NCBI GenBank assembly: GCA_051439375.1
Contig: JBFRWB010000020.1
Location: 1-5,096, forward strand
From: JBGTGT01 sp051439375
GTDB taxonomy: Bacteria; Cyanobacteriota; Cyanobacteriia; Cyanobacteriales; Microcystaceae
Length of the DNA stretch: 5,096 nucleotides
Reading direction: 5' to 3'
In this document: piece after piece, positions 1-5,096 of the stretch
Position numbering within the stretch: the first letter of the stretch is position 1
Layout of the letters: each line of letters begins with the position of its first letter
Program-made: the position numbers and the translations under genes
The notes under the pieces: model-generated
Seen by the model: the letters and a program-made list of their open reading frames with translations, nothing else
What the model was told of the DNA's origin: nothing
The model's database searches: none

Positions 1-11
1 TATTGCTCAAT

Positions 12-29
12 CAACCTAACACAACTTAA
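12..29 (+). promoter_or_regulatory. Tandem CAACCTAA/CAACTTAA repeat upstream of phoD, possible Pho-box-like site
   Basis: CAACCTAA (12-19) and CAACTTAA (22-29) match at seven of eight bases and are 10 bp apart, starting 31 bases before the phoD ATG. Cyanobacterial Pho boxes are tandem CTTAACCT-like octamers, usually at an 11-bp period, and phoD genes are often in the phosphate-starvation regulon. Both period and core differ here, so this is only a candidate. Most of the promoter lies outside the window. Confidence 0.2.
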
Positions 30-42
30 TTAATTCCTATAA

Positions 43-1578
43 ATGAAACGACGAAACTTTCTAATAACAACGCTTTTAACAACTGGTTTAATGATCGCCA
101 AACAAAGGGAAACTCAGTCAGCTTCCATCCCAGAATTTTCTGAGTCTCCCTTTACATTAGGAGTTGCATCAGGCGATCCCAAAAGCGATCGCCTGATTAT
201 TTGGACAAGATTAGCCTATCAACCCTTACAAAACAAACAAATACCCAATATAGCCATTCCCATTCAATGGCAAGTAGCAGCAGACCCTCAAATGAGACAA
301 ATTGTGAAACAGGGAACTGTCCTTGCTGTACCAGAATTAGGCCATTCCGTTCATGTGGATGTCACTGAGTTAGAAGCCAATCAATTTTATTGGTATCAAT
401 TTCAAGTGGGAGACCATAAAACTGCGATCGCTCGCACTAAAACCACCCCTAAAGACGATAGTGACCTCTCAGAAGTCCGTTTTGCCTTTGCCTCCTGTCA
501 AGACTGGCAAAATGGCTATTATGTCGCTCATAAACATCTAGCTCAAGAAGAACTAGATTTTGTTATCTTCTTAGGAGATTATATCTATGAAGGAGGTGCA
601 TTAAATAAAGCTGTCCGTAAACATCAAGGACCTGACTGTATCACCTTAGAAGACTATCGAAACCGTTACGCTCAATATAAAAGTGATCCTAACTTACAAG
701 CAGTCCATCATCGCTTTCCTTGGATTATGACCTGGGACGATCATGAAGTGGATAATAACTATGCCAACTTGACCCCAGAAGATGATCAAACTTTAGAAGA
801 CTTTCGTGCCAGACGAAACGCAGCTTATCAAGCTTATTATGAACATATGCCGATCCGTCTCTCCTTCTCCCCAGAAGAAGAAATGACCCTCTATAGAAGC
901 TTTAATCTGGGTAATTTAGGAAAATTCATCGTTTTAGACACCAGACAATATCGTAGTGATCAACCCTGTGGAGATGGGGCAAAACCTCGTTGTTCACAAG
1001 CAAACGAAGAGGAACAGACCTTACTAGGAAGCAAACAAGAACACTGGTTACAGTCCCAACTATCCAACAGTAACGCTCGTTGGAATATTATTGCACAACA
1101 GATCATGATGGCTCAATACGATCTCGATCCTCGTCCCAATAAAGGAATGTTTAATATGGATCAGTGGGATGGTTACGTCAAACATCGTCATCGTGTACTT
1201 AACTATCTACATAACAATCAAATTTCTAATCCAGTCGTCATTACAGCAGACTTACATTCAAGTTGGGTTAACAATCTCAAATTAGACTTTGCTGATCCTC
1301 AATCTCCAATAGTCGCAACAGAGTTTGTGGGAACGTCAATTTCCTCTCGGTTCCCCCAAGAATATGTTAAGGCAGTTAAATTAGCAAAAATAGCTAATCC
1401 CCATGTCAAATTTTTTGAAGGAACTAAACATGGATATGTGCGTTGTCTCTTAACCCCAGAGTATCTTAAAAGCGATTATCGGGTTGTATCCACTATTTTA
1501 GACCCAGAAGGAGAGATTGACACACTAGCCTCATTTATGGTGAAAAATGGACAACCTGGAGTGACTACTTCAACTTGA
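43..1578 (+). CDS. phoD: PhoD-family alkaline phosphatase/phosphodiesterase, Tat-exported
   Basis: This 511-aa protein is a full-length PhoD-type metallophosphatase, which releases phosphate from phosphomonoesters and diesters outside the cytoplasm. The N-terminus has a twin-arginine motif (RRNFLI, residues 3-8) and a short hydrophobic stretch to about residue 19, so Tat export of the folded metalloenzyme is expected. Residues 35-135 look like the PhoD N-terminal beta domain (SPFTLGVASGDP, IIWTRL). The catalytic domain follows from about residue 146. Visible motifs are ASCQ (C152), LGDYIYE (D179, Y182), WDDHEVDNNY (231-240), TADLHSSW (401-408) and KHGY (462-465). C152, D179 and Y182 have the same spacing as the iron-binding Cys/Asp/Tyr set I recall for Bacillus subtilis PhoD, which uses iron plus calcium. 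The ATG at 43 is chosen because it places the RR motif at the very N-terminus; no clear Shine-Dalgarno precedes it. Family assignment is very firm; substrate range is not readable from sequence. Confidence 0.96.
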   Translation: MKRRNFLITTLLTTGLMIAKQRETQSASIPEFSESPFTLGVASGDPKSDRLIIWTRLAYQPLQNKQIPNIAIPIQWQVAADPQMRQIVKQGTVLAVPELGHSVHVDVTELEANQFYWYQFQVGDHKTAIARTKTTPKDDSDLSEVRFAFASCQDWQNGYYVAHKHLAQEELDFVIFLGDYIYEGGALNKAVRKHQGPDCITLEDYRNRYAQYKSDPNLQAVHHRFPWIMTWDDHEVDNNYANLTPEDDQTLEDFRARRNAAYQAYYEHMPIRLSFSPEEEMTLYRSFNLGNLGKFIVLDTRQYRSDQPCGDGAKPRCSQANEEEQTLLGSKQEHWLQSQLSNSNARWNIIAQQIMMAQYDLDPRPNKGMFNMDQWDGYVKHRHRVLNYLHNNQISNPVVITADLHSSWVNNLKLDFADPQSPIVATEFVGTSISSRFPQEYVKAVKLAKIANPHVKFFEGTKHGYVRCLLTPEYLKSDYRVVSTILDPEGEIDTLASFMVKNGQPGVTTST

Positions 1579-1595
1579 AGATAGAAAATATCGGG

Positions 1596-1652
1596 AGGGG
1601 AGGCAAATTATAGAATGTAGAATATGCAAAATTCTTAATTCTTACTTCCCCT
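1596..1652. terminator. Imperfect stem-loop between convergent genes, possible bidirectional terminator
   Basis: An inner stem pairs AGAATgtAGAAT (1612-1623) with ATTCTtaATTCT (1631-1642) around a 7-nt loop; only the two central positions fail to pair. An outer stem can pair AGGGGA (1596-1601) with TCCCCT (1647-1652). It fills the 93-bp gap between the phoD stop and the PEP-CTERM stop, so it could end transcription from both sides. There is no clean U-tract on either strand: the plus strand continues into a pyrimidine-rich run and the minus strand into ATAATTTGCC. Function is therefore inferred from position and pairing only. Confidence 0.4.
1611..1644. repeat. Degenerate heptanucleotide repeats (STRR-like)
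   Basis: TAGAATG followed by TAGAATA (1611-1624) and ATTCTTA repeated twice (1631-1644) both have a strict 7-nt period, and the second set is roughly the reverse complement of the first. Seven-base short tandem repeats (STRR) are a known class in cyanobacterial intergenic DNA. With two units per side it is a minimal, degenerate example, and it forms the arms of the stem-loop in the same gap. Confidence 0.4.
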
Positions 1653-1671
1653 GCTCTCTCTCCCCTTTCTT

Positions 1672-2220
1672 CTAATCCTTGCCTAAACCTCTCTTACTCT
1701 TGAGACACACACCTAAGCCAAAAAGGGTTAGCCCTATTAAGGAATGTGGTTCTGGTATTTGTCTAACAAGAGGCGATGCATCTGTGATAATAGTAAGGTC
1801 AGATTGACCGTCTTGTCGTTGCTGAATTATCTTGAATCTCCCATCATAACTCTTCTCAACCCCTTCTTGAGATGTATTACTAGAAAGAATCTCCAGCATT
1901 TCAGGATTAGCGAGTGTATACTCAAGAAAATCTAAATCTTCATAATTATGCTCAAAAGCACTAAGAGTCGTGCTTCCTTGAAAACTCATTTCAAAAAAAG
2001 ATACCTCCCCTTGAGCCAATGAGATAATGCCATCGGGTTCTTCTGAATTGTCACCCCTGACGTCTTTTCCTGAGAAAGTTCCCAATACTTCTCCTCCATC
2101 AGGAAACCATCCTCCGTGAGAAAATTGAAACGTTGAAGCATTGGCTGTTCCATTTCCTATAGCAAAGGCCATGGTTAATCCTGTTGTTGCTATAAACAAG
2201 GACTTTATGATTCTGTTCAT
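1672..2220 (-). CDS. PEP-CTERM sorting-domain exported protein
   Basis: This 182-aa protein has a Sec signal peptide (MNRIIK basic start, hydrophobic core to about residue 22, likely cleavage after ANA at 26-28). Its C-terminal tripartite signal is PEP (156-158), a hydrophobic segment (about 160-173) and a basic end (KSKRG, 174-178). That arrangement is the PEP-CTERM signal recognised by an exosortase, so the mature protein should be processed at the membrane and released to the cell surface or exopolysaccharide. The middle has the GTFSGKD...DGIISL...GEVSFFEMSFQG pattern (47-82) seen in many cyanobacterial PEP-CTERM proteins of unknown role. There is no catalytic motif. AGGA lies 13 bases before the ATG on the minus strand, a rather long Shine-Dalgarno spacing. 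The gene is monocistronic and converges on phoD; no exosortase gene is nearby, which is usual for these scattered targets. Confidence 0.88.
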   Translation of the reverse strand: MNRIIKSLFIATTGLTMAFAIGNGTANASTFQFSHGGWFPDGGEVLGTFSGKDVRGDNSEEPDGIISLAQGEVSFFEMSFQGSTTLSAFEHNYEDLDFLEYTLANPEMLEILSSNTSQEGVEKSYDGRFKIIQQRQDGQSDLTIITDASPLVRQIPEPHSLIGLTLFGLGVCLKSKRGLGKD

Positions 2221-2249
2221 AATTCTAAAAATTTCCTAATAATGACTTT

Positions 2250-2268
2250 AAGCAATAAACAATTGCTT
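2250..2268. promoter_or_regulatory. Perfect 7-bp inverted repeat upstream of the PEP-CTERM gene
   Basis: AAGCAAT (2250-2256) and ATTGCTT (2262-2268) are perfect inverted repeats around AAACA, starting 29 bases before the PEP-CTERM ATG. It could be a dimeric repressor's operator or a 5'-UTR hairpin that affects translation. No convincing -35/-10 pair was found beside it, so the choice cannot be made from sequence. Confidence 0.35.
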
Positions 2269-2577
2269 CTCTTATCAGTCTATTTAATATCTTTCTGACA
2301 AACAATCAGTATTTCCACGTTTTTTAAAGATATGAAACTCTTTGGATTTAAGGGAATTTTCTGACTAAAACAACAGTTAAATCTAGTGATCTATCAGAAA
2401 CACCGTGTTTTTCTCTCAGACTTTACTCGGTATACATTGGAGAAACTCTCAGTATATTTAGTGGCTTTTGTTACAATATTGTTGATTGAAATATACAGGG
2501 AAACTTCCGTTTTAAAAACTCAAATTTTTTTAAACCTTATTAGTAGAAAAATAAAAGAACAATTAAAAGCCCTTCAG

Positions 2578-2596
2578 GCGAGGCAGAAGGCAGAGG
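2578..2596. repeat. Short GGCAGAA/GGCAGAG heptamer repeat
   Basis: GGCAGAA (2582-2588) is followed directly by GGCAGAG (2589-2595), with a partial unit GGCGA just before at the left. This 7-nt periodicity resembles cyanobacterial short tandem repeats. There are only two full units, so this is a minor feature; it also lies inside the weak frame at 2386-2616 and argues against that frame being coding. Confidence 0.35.
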
Positions 2597-2661
2597 TGCA
2601 CTTCTTGAGGCTATGAAGACGCAAAACGATGTATATTAAGTCGAAAATTGCTATAACCTGC

Positions 2662-2703
2662 AAAAAATTAACCCCATGCCCAGTTTTCTACTATGGCACG
2701 GGG
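2662..2703 (-). terminator. Rho-independent terminator of the minus-strand operon
   Basis: Read on the minus strand, CCCCGTGCC (2703-2695) pairs with GGCATGGGG (2680-2672), leaving one mismatch and a 14-nt loop. The stem is followed by TTAATTTTTT, the T-run lying at 2667-2662. This is a classic intrinsic terminator 40 bases after the last stop codon of the operon, so transcription of both genes should end here. Confidence 0.8.
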
Positions 2704-2742
2704 ATGAAGCTGAAGCTCACCAGTAGGTGGCCTAACTAACTA

Positions 2743-3600
2743 TTAGCGTCGTCTTCTAACACTACGGGAACGAGATCGAGAAGGGGTACTGCTACCAAAC
2801 CCTGATCGTTGTCGCACATTAGAACGAGACTTGCCACTATTTCTCAAATTACTCGATCCAAAACCCGAACCACTGGACTTACTAGCGTTGGGAGACTGTC
2901 TTTTAGTAGAGTTATTAGAACGGGAAGAGGAACGGTTAAGATTTCCTGTAGTCCGTAGGGTTTGACGGTTTTTAACGGCCGGTGGTGGGGCATTGTACTT
3001 ACTTTGATAGCGTTGGCTTGCTTGGGTATAGGTATTACCATAGCTACCATAACCAGTCATCACTCCCCCAGGTTGATAGACAGGGGGGAAATAATATTGT
3101 GGTCTAAATAATAAACTTCCCAACGCTTGACCCGCTAATGCACCGGCAAACGGGGACCAAAAATTAGACTCACGACGGACGACAACGGTTTGGGGTTGTC
3201 CAGTTTGGGGGTCGGGTTGGGTTTCAGTGACCGTATGGACATATTCTATTTTAAAATCTTCGGTTAGGTGCATCACCGTCTGATCTCCCGTCACTTCTAA
3301 ATAGGTACTCTCCCCTTGTTCAATTTCTTCTGGGGTGAGTCTAGCCATTTGTAAGTTTTGGGTGCGATAAGTCGGAGGGGTTCCTGAAGGGGTGTTGAGA
3401 AGCATCAGGGTATAAGTACCATCAGCATCATCATATTCCGCTTGTTGCACCGGATAACGTCCTTCTTTGACTTGGTTAGGAGTGTTTACTCTTGCACTAT
3501 TTTTAGAGGATGATGATTGAGTTGAGGGAGTTGAAGAACCACAAGCAACGGTTGTCCAACAGAGGGTTAAGGCAAGTAAAATAGCTAGAAATTTACGCAT
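2743..3600 (-). CDS. Putative lipoprotein with glycine-zipper segment and Ser/Arg-rich C-terminus
   Basis: I do not recognise a named family for this 285-aa protein. It starts with a signal peptide (MRKFLAILLALTLCW) ending in TVAC, a near-lipobox that would make Cys20 the lipidated residue; Thr at -3 is unusual, so plain Sec cleavage is possible. A Ser/Thr-rich linker (21-40) leads to a globular part (about 45-145). Next come a small-residue segment FAGALAGQALGSLLF (151-165), a Tyr/Pro/Gly-rich stretch (168-190), and a strongly basic low-complexity tail (about 211-285) with two SGFGSS copies (245-250, 266-271), ending RSRSRS then VRRRR. The tail could bind anionic surface polymers, peptidoglycan or nucleic acid; that is inference. 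A GTG at 3603 would add one Met, but the ATG at 3600 is preferred because it begins the signal peptide directly. No Shine-Dalgarno is visible and the upstream stop is four bases away, so translational coupling is likely. Confidence 0.85.
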   Translation of the reverse strand: MRKFLAILLALTLCWTTVACGSSTPSTQSSSSKNSARVNTPNQVKEGRYPVQQAEYDDADGTYTLMLLNTPSGTPPTYRTQNLQMARLTPEEIEQGESTYLEVTGDQTVMHLTEDFKIEYVHTVTETQPDPQTGQPQTVVVRRESNFWSPFAGALAGQALGSLLFRPQYYFPPVYQPGGVMTGYGSYGNTYTQASQRYQSKYNAPPPAVKNRQTLRTTGNLNRSSSRSNNSTKRQSPNASKSSGSGFGSSNLRNSGKSRSNVRQRSGFGSSTPSRSRSRSVRRRR

Positions 3601-3604
3601 CACG

Positions 3605-4204
3605 TTAAAGAGGAATCAGTTCAGAAAAATTGAGTAAAAGTTGATCATCGGTCAATTCATCCCCAAACTGGGCTGGAGAATAATGAATTTGTATGGCTTC
3701 TAAACGCTGTTGATAATGAAGGTTAGTTAAGGCTTTTAATCCATATTCTAACGCTTCTCTATCAGCTAAGTTGGTTTCTAGGTCTGGTTCTTCCCCTGTA
3801 AAGGCTACGGTAATCATCACCACTAGATTACGAGTAACGGGTAACGAGAGAAGATCATCTTGATTATCTTCTGAAGTTGTGACTTCACTCAAATATCGTT
3901 GCGCTGAGTCTGTAAATAGTTCTGTAAAATAGTCTCCTGCTTCTCCTTCATCCCAGAAAAAATTGCCCTCATTGCCAGCAGATTGCCAGTAAATACTCAT
4001 TTGCAGAAGATTTTGACAAATTTGAACTAAACCTTCCCCAATGACCTCTAAATCCCCTTCTGCATCGATGGCTTCTCTAGCTGCACTGTTAAGCACACCT
4101 AATAAAGGGGCAATATCATCTCCCGCAAGGTGAAGAAAAAGACGACAAACCACAAAACGGGTTTTTCCAGTCATTTTGTTGAGGCGATCGCGCCAAGCAT
4201 TCAT
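3605..4204 (-). CDS. DUF1517-like protein of unknown function
   Basis: This 199-aa acidic protein is the first gene of the two-gene operon. It has no signal peptide; residues 17-27 are moderately hydrophobic but probably not membrane-spanning, so it is likely cytoplasmic. The N-terminal half (about 20-105) looks helical. An acidic linker (107-118, rich in Asp and Glu) precedes the C-terminal domain (about 123-199). That domain has NLVVMITVAFTG (126-137), ALEYGLKAL (151-159), LEAIQIHYSP (168-177) and a final DELTDDQLLLNFSELIPL. It resembles the end of the DUF1517 family: a beta strand, a helix, a strand ending in W/Y-(T/S)-P, then D-x-L-(S/T)-x-x-(E/Q)-L-L. DUF1517 proteins occur in cyanobacteria and chloroplasts, where one plant member (FLAP1) affects acclimation to fluctuating light. 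The family call is from memory of its pattern. A HIP1 octamer lies within the first codons (4184-4191). Confidence 0.85.
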   Translation of the reverse strand: MNAWRDRLNKMTGKTRFVVCRLFLHLAGDDIAPLLGVLNSAAREAIDAEGDLEVIGEGLVQICQNLLQMSIYWQSAGNEGNFFWDEGEAGDYFTELFTDSAQRYLSEVTTSEDNQDDLLSLPVTRNLVVMITVAFTGEEPDLETNLADREALEYGLKALTNLHYQQRLEAIQIHYSPAQFGDELTDDQLLLNFSELIPL

Positions 4205-4238
4205 AAGATTATCTTTAAGAGCCTTGAAATTGTCATAT

Positions 4239-4654
4239 TCAAATTTTACAGGAATCGCATTCAGAATTTATGAAGAAAAAATCATTTTCTGCATCCTCTT
4301 CCTGAAGGAATAAGAGATGAGTAATAATTCGTTTCAAAAGCCTAATGACCTTGGCTTTATCTCGACGGTTCAAGCTTTCTAATTCCCCAATTAAATGGTC
4401 TATCCCTCTTTCATCAGTCTGGCAGAATCTTCATGATTTCTAACTTCTAGAACTATTATCCAAAGGGCGATCGCTTGATTAATCAAAGTAAATCCTTAAC
4501 CATTTGCCTGTACAATACTGAAGATATTTCCAGCCTCCCCGTATAATAATAATCCCGGATTTCTCACAAAATCGGCGATCGCCAACAACAAAAGCTTTAC
4601 AGGAGTTTGGTTTGAAGTAAGCGAACGCGGATTTCCCCAACTAACAGTCTGTTG
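4239..4654 (-). pseudogene. Probable decayed gene of unknown family
   Basis: Reading the minus strand from 4654 down, 52 open codons (ending GNIFSIVQANG) reach a TAA at 4498-4496. The same frame continues for 31 codons (GFTLINQAIALW..., ...SARLMKEG) to a TAG at 4402-4400. Adding one G to the GGG run just before that stop joins it smoothly to 55 more codons (IDHLIGELESLNRRDKAKV..., ending CDSCKI) and a TGA at 4241-4239. One stop plus one single-base deletion would therefore turn an open frame of about 140 codons into what is seen. The last part is helical and charged and vaguely recalls DUF29 (LIEELESLGR...HLL), but the preceding region does not fit that family well. No start codon is visible and a second frame is also open over about 50 codons, so coding origin is likely, not proven. 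Confidence 0.45.
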
Positions 4655-4682
4655 TCAGATTTCAAGTTAAGATCAAACCAAA
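4606..4682. repeat. 10-bp perfect inverted repeat enclosing a 57-bp spacer
   Basis: TTTGGTTTGA (4606-4615) and TCAAACCAAA (4673-4682) are exact reverse complements. The spacer holds a smaller palindrome, AACAG-T-CTGTT (4643-4653). The unit sits directly left of the transposase remnant and overlaps the start of the decayed minus-strand frame. It may be a hairpin or a tiny mobile-element relic, or chance in AT-rich DNA. Confidence 0.35.
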
Positions 4683-5096
4683 TTAGACGAAGATAAAAAG
4701 ATAAATTGATCACTCATTTTCGAGAAAAAATCATCAATAAAACCTCTAATAGTCCTAGATTAATTGAATAAAATATGCTACAATTTAATGATTAATGATA
4801 ATGATAAATTACGTCACGATCCGGCCTTGGCGATCGCCTTAGAAAAGCGATCGGGAACTTGAAGACAAAAAGGGATGGTTAGCTGGAAAAAGCACAATTA
4901 ATAGATTGGAATATTGTCCTGAGACTATTCTCGACCAAAAAACGAGTCGCTATCATAAAATAGAAGCCAATTTTGAAGAAAATAAAAATCCTCCAAAAAG
5001 TATTATATTAGATATGGATGTCACGGATGACCAAGTACATGGTAATCAAGAAGGGGCATTTTTTAATAGTTATTATCACGGAGTATGTTATGCTCC
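4683..5096 (+). mobile_element. Relic of an IS1380-family insertion sequence (left part)
   Basis: Upstream of the clear transposase blocks, two further frames give pieces that fit the family's N-terminal region: LDEDKK (4683-4700), then LITHFREKIINKTSNSPRLIE (4706-4768). The second piece is too close to LRHDP by roughly 15 codons, implying another deletion. Terminal inverted repeats and target duplications cannot be located: the right end is outside the window and the left end is decayed, so the left boundary is approximate. Confidence 0.5.
4764..5096 (+). pseudogene. IS1380-family transposase, degenerate and truncated
   Basis: These are remains of a DDE transposase of the IS1380 family. One frame reads NDNDKLRHDPALAIAL (4794-4841), matching the family's N-D-x-D-x-LRHDPxLxLA block, and stops at TGA 4860-4862. 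The next frame continues with SDRELEDKKGWLAGKSTINR (from 4846), the family's LAGKST-x-NRLE block, then YHKIEANFEE, PPKSIILDMDVTDD (4990-5031) with the first catalytic Asp, and HGNQEGAFFNSYYHG. The frameshift falls in or next to the AAAA run at 4843-4846. Between NFEE and KNPPK the family normally has about 15 more residues, so an in-frame deletion is likely. The window ends before the remaining catalytic residues. With two lesions and no intact N-terminus, this copy should be inactive. Family assignment rests on recalled motifs and is strong. Confidence 0.85.

Larger units (their letters stand above)
2221..2742. other. Intergenic region without a supported gene
   Basis: This AT-rich gap separates the PEP-CTERM gene and the two-gene operon; both are on the minus strand. 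It holds the 19-bp palindrome at its left end, a GGCAGAA-type repeat at 2578-2596 and the operon terminator at 2662-2703, with a second small hairpin (CACC-agta-GGTG, 2718-2729) between that terminator and the operon's last stop codon. A 76-codon GTG-initiated frame (2386-2616, +) has one hydrophobic stretch but no ribosome-binding site or recognisable family, so it is not called. No tRNA or known structured RNA was seen. Confidence 0.6.
4205..4682. other. Region without an intact gene; promoter area and decayed sequence
   Basis: No intact gene is seen here. The first few dozen bases must hold the start signals of the minus-strand operon; a TAAAAT hexamer read on the minus strand (4249-4244) could be its -10 box, but no matching -35 is clear. 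The rest is covered by a broken minus-strand reading frame (4239-4654) and by the left arm of a 10-bp inverted repeat (4606-4682). Two HIP1 octamers lie at 4467-4474 and 4575-4582. Confidence 0.5.

Noticed and set aside
1744..1935. A 63-codon plus-strand frame
   Set aside because: It lies wholly inside the well-supported PEP-CTERM gene on the other strand and has no protein-like features.
2386..2616. A 76-codon GTG-started frame on the plus strand with one hydrophobic segment
   Set aside because: There is no ribosome-binding site, no recognisable family and an AT-rich composition that favours hydrophobic codons; its end runs through a 7-nt repeat. It could be a small membrane protein, but nothing beyond being open supports it.
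2660..2742. Two adjacent hairpins considered as a small regulatory RNA or riboswitch
   Set aside because: On the minus strand the larger stem is followed by a T-run and sits just past an operon stop codon, so an intrinsic terminator explains it. No conserved riboswitch or Yfr1-type core is present.
2844..3050. A 68-codon minus-strand frame
   Set aside because: It is an alternative frame of the low-complexity tail region of the putative lipoprotein gene.
4499..4654. A second open frame on the minus strand (GKSAFAYFKPN..., ending at a TGA-free run to WLRIYFD)
   Set aside because: It cannot be joined to the downstream open segments without more changes, whereas the other frame continues coherently across a single stop; it is treated as the shadow.
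1..5096. CRISPR array, tRNA, rRNA, toxin-antitoxin or defence genes
   Set aside because: There are no regularly spaced direct repeats, no tRNA-like cloverleaf and no toxin, antitoxin, nuclease or methylase motif in any credible gene.

Overview
The window looks like low-GC cyanobacterial chromosome, probably from a unicellular Cyanothece/Crocosphaera-type strain. The support is six copies of the HIP1 octamer GCGATCGC, a PEP-CTERM exported protein, a DUF1517-like protein, AT-rich intergenic DNA and degenerate 7-nt tandem repeats. The genus is an inference.

Layout from left to right. Positions 43-1578 (+) hold a complete PhoD-family phosphodiesterase/alkaline phosphatase with a twin-arginine signal. 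It converges on a 182-aa PEP-CTERM protein (1672-2220, -), and the gap between them is a long imperfect stem-loop built from 7-nt repeats. Positions 2221-2742 hold no gene I can support. That stretch has a perfect 19-bp palindrome upstream of the PEP-CTERM gene, a short GGCAGAA-type repeat, and a rho-independent terminator serving the minus-strand operon to its right. The operon (4204 down to 2743) has two genes: a DUF1517-like cytoplasmic protein, then a putative lipoprotein with a glycine-zipper segment and a very basic Ser/Arg-rich tail. They are separated by only one to four bases.

The right end (4205-5096) is a gene graveyard. On the minus strand (4239-4654) a reading frame can be followed across one stop and one single-base frameshift, which suggests a decayed gene of unknown family. 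On the plus strand (about 4683-5096, running off the window) is a degraded IS1380-family transposase with frameshifts and an internal deletion.

Three of the four intact genes encode proteins with export signals: PhoD (Tat), the PEP-CTERM protein and the putative lipoprotein. PhoD would scavenge phosphate from esters outside the cytoplasm. I see no shared pathway joining phoD to the other genes, and no defence, CRISPR or biosynthetic system. The most useful leads are the two-gene operon and the two overlooked relics at the right end.
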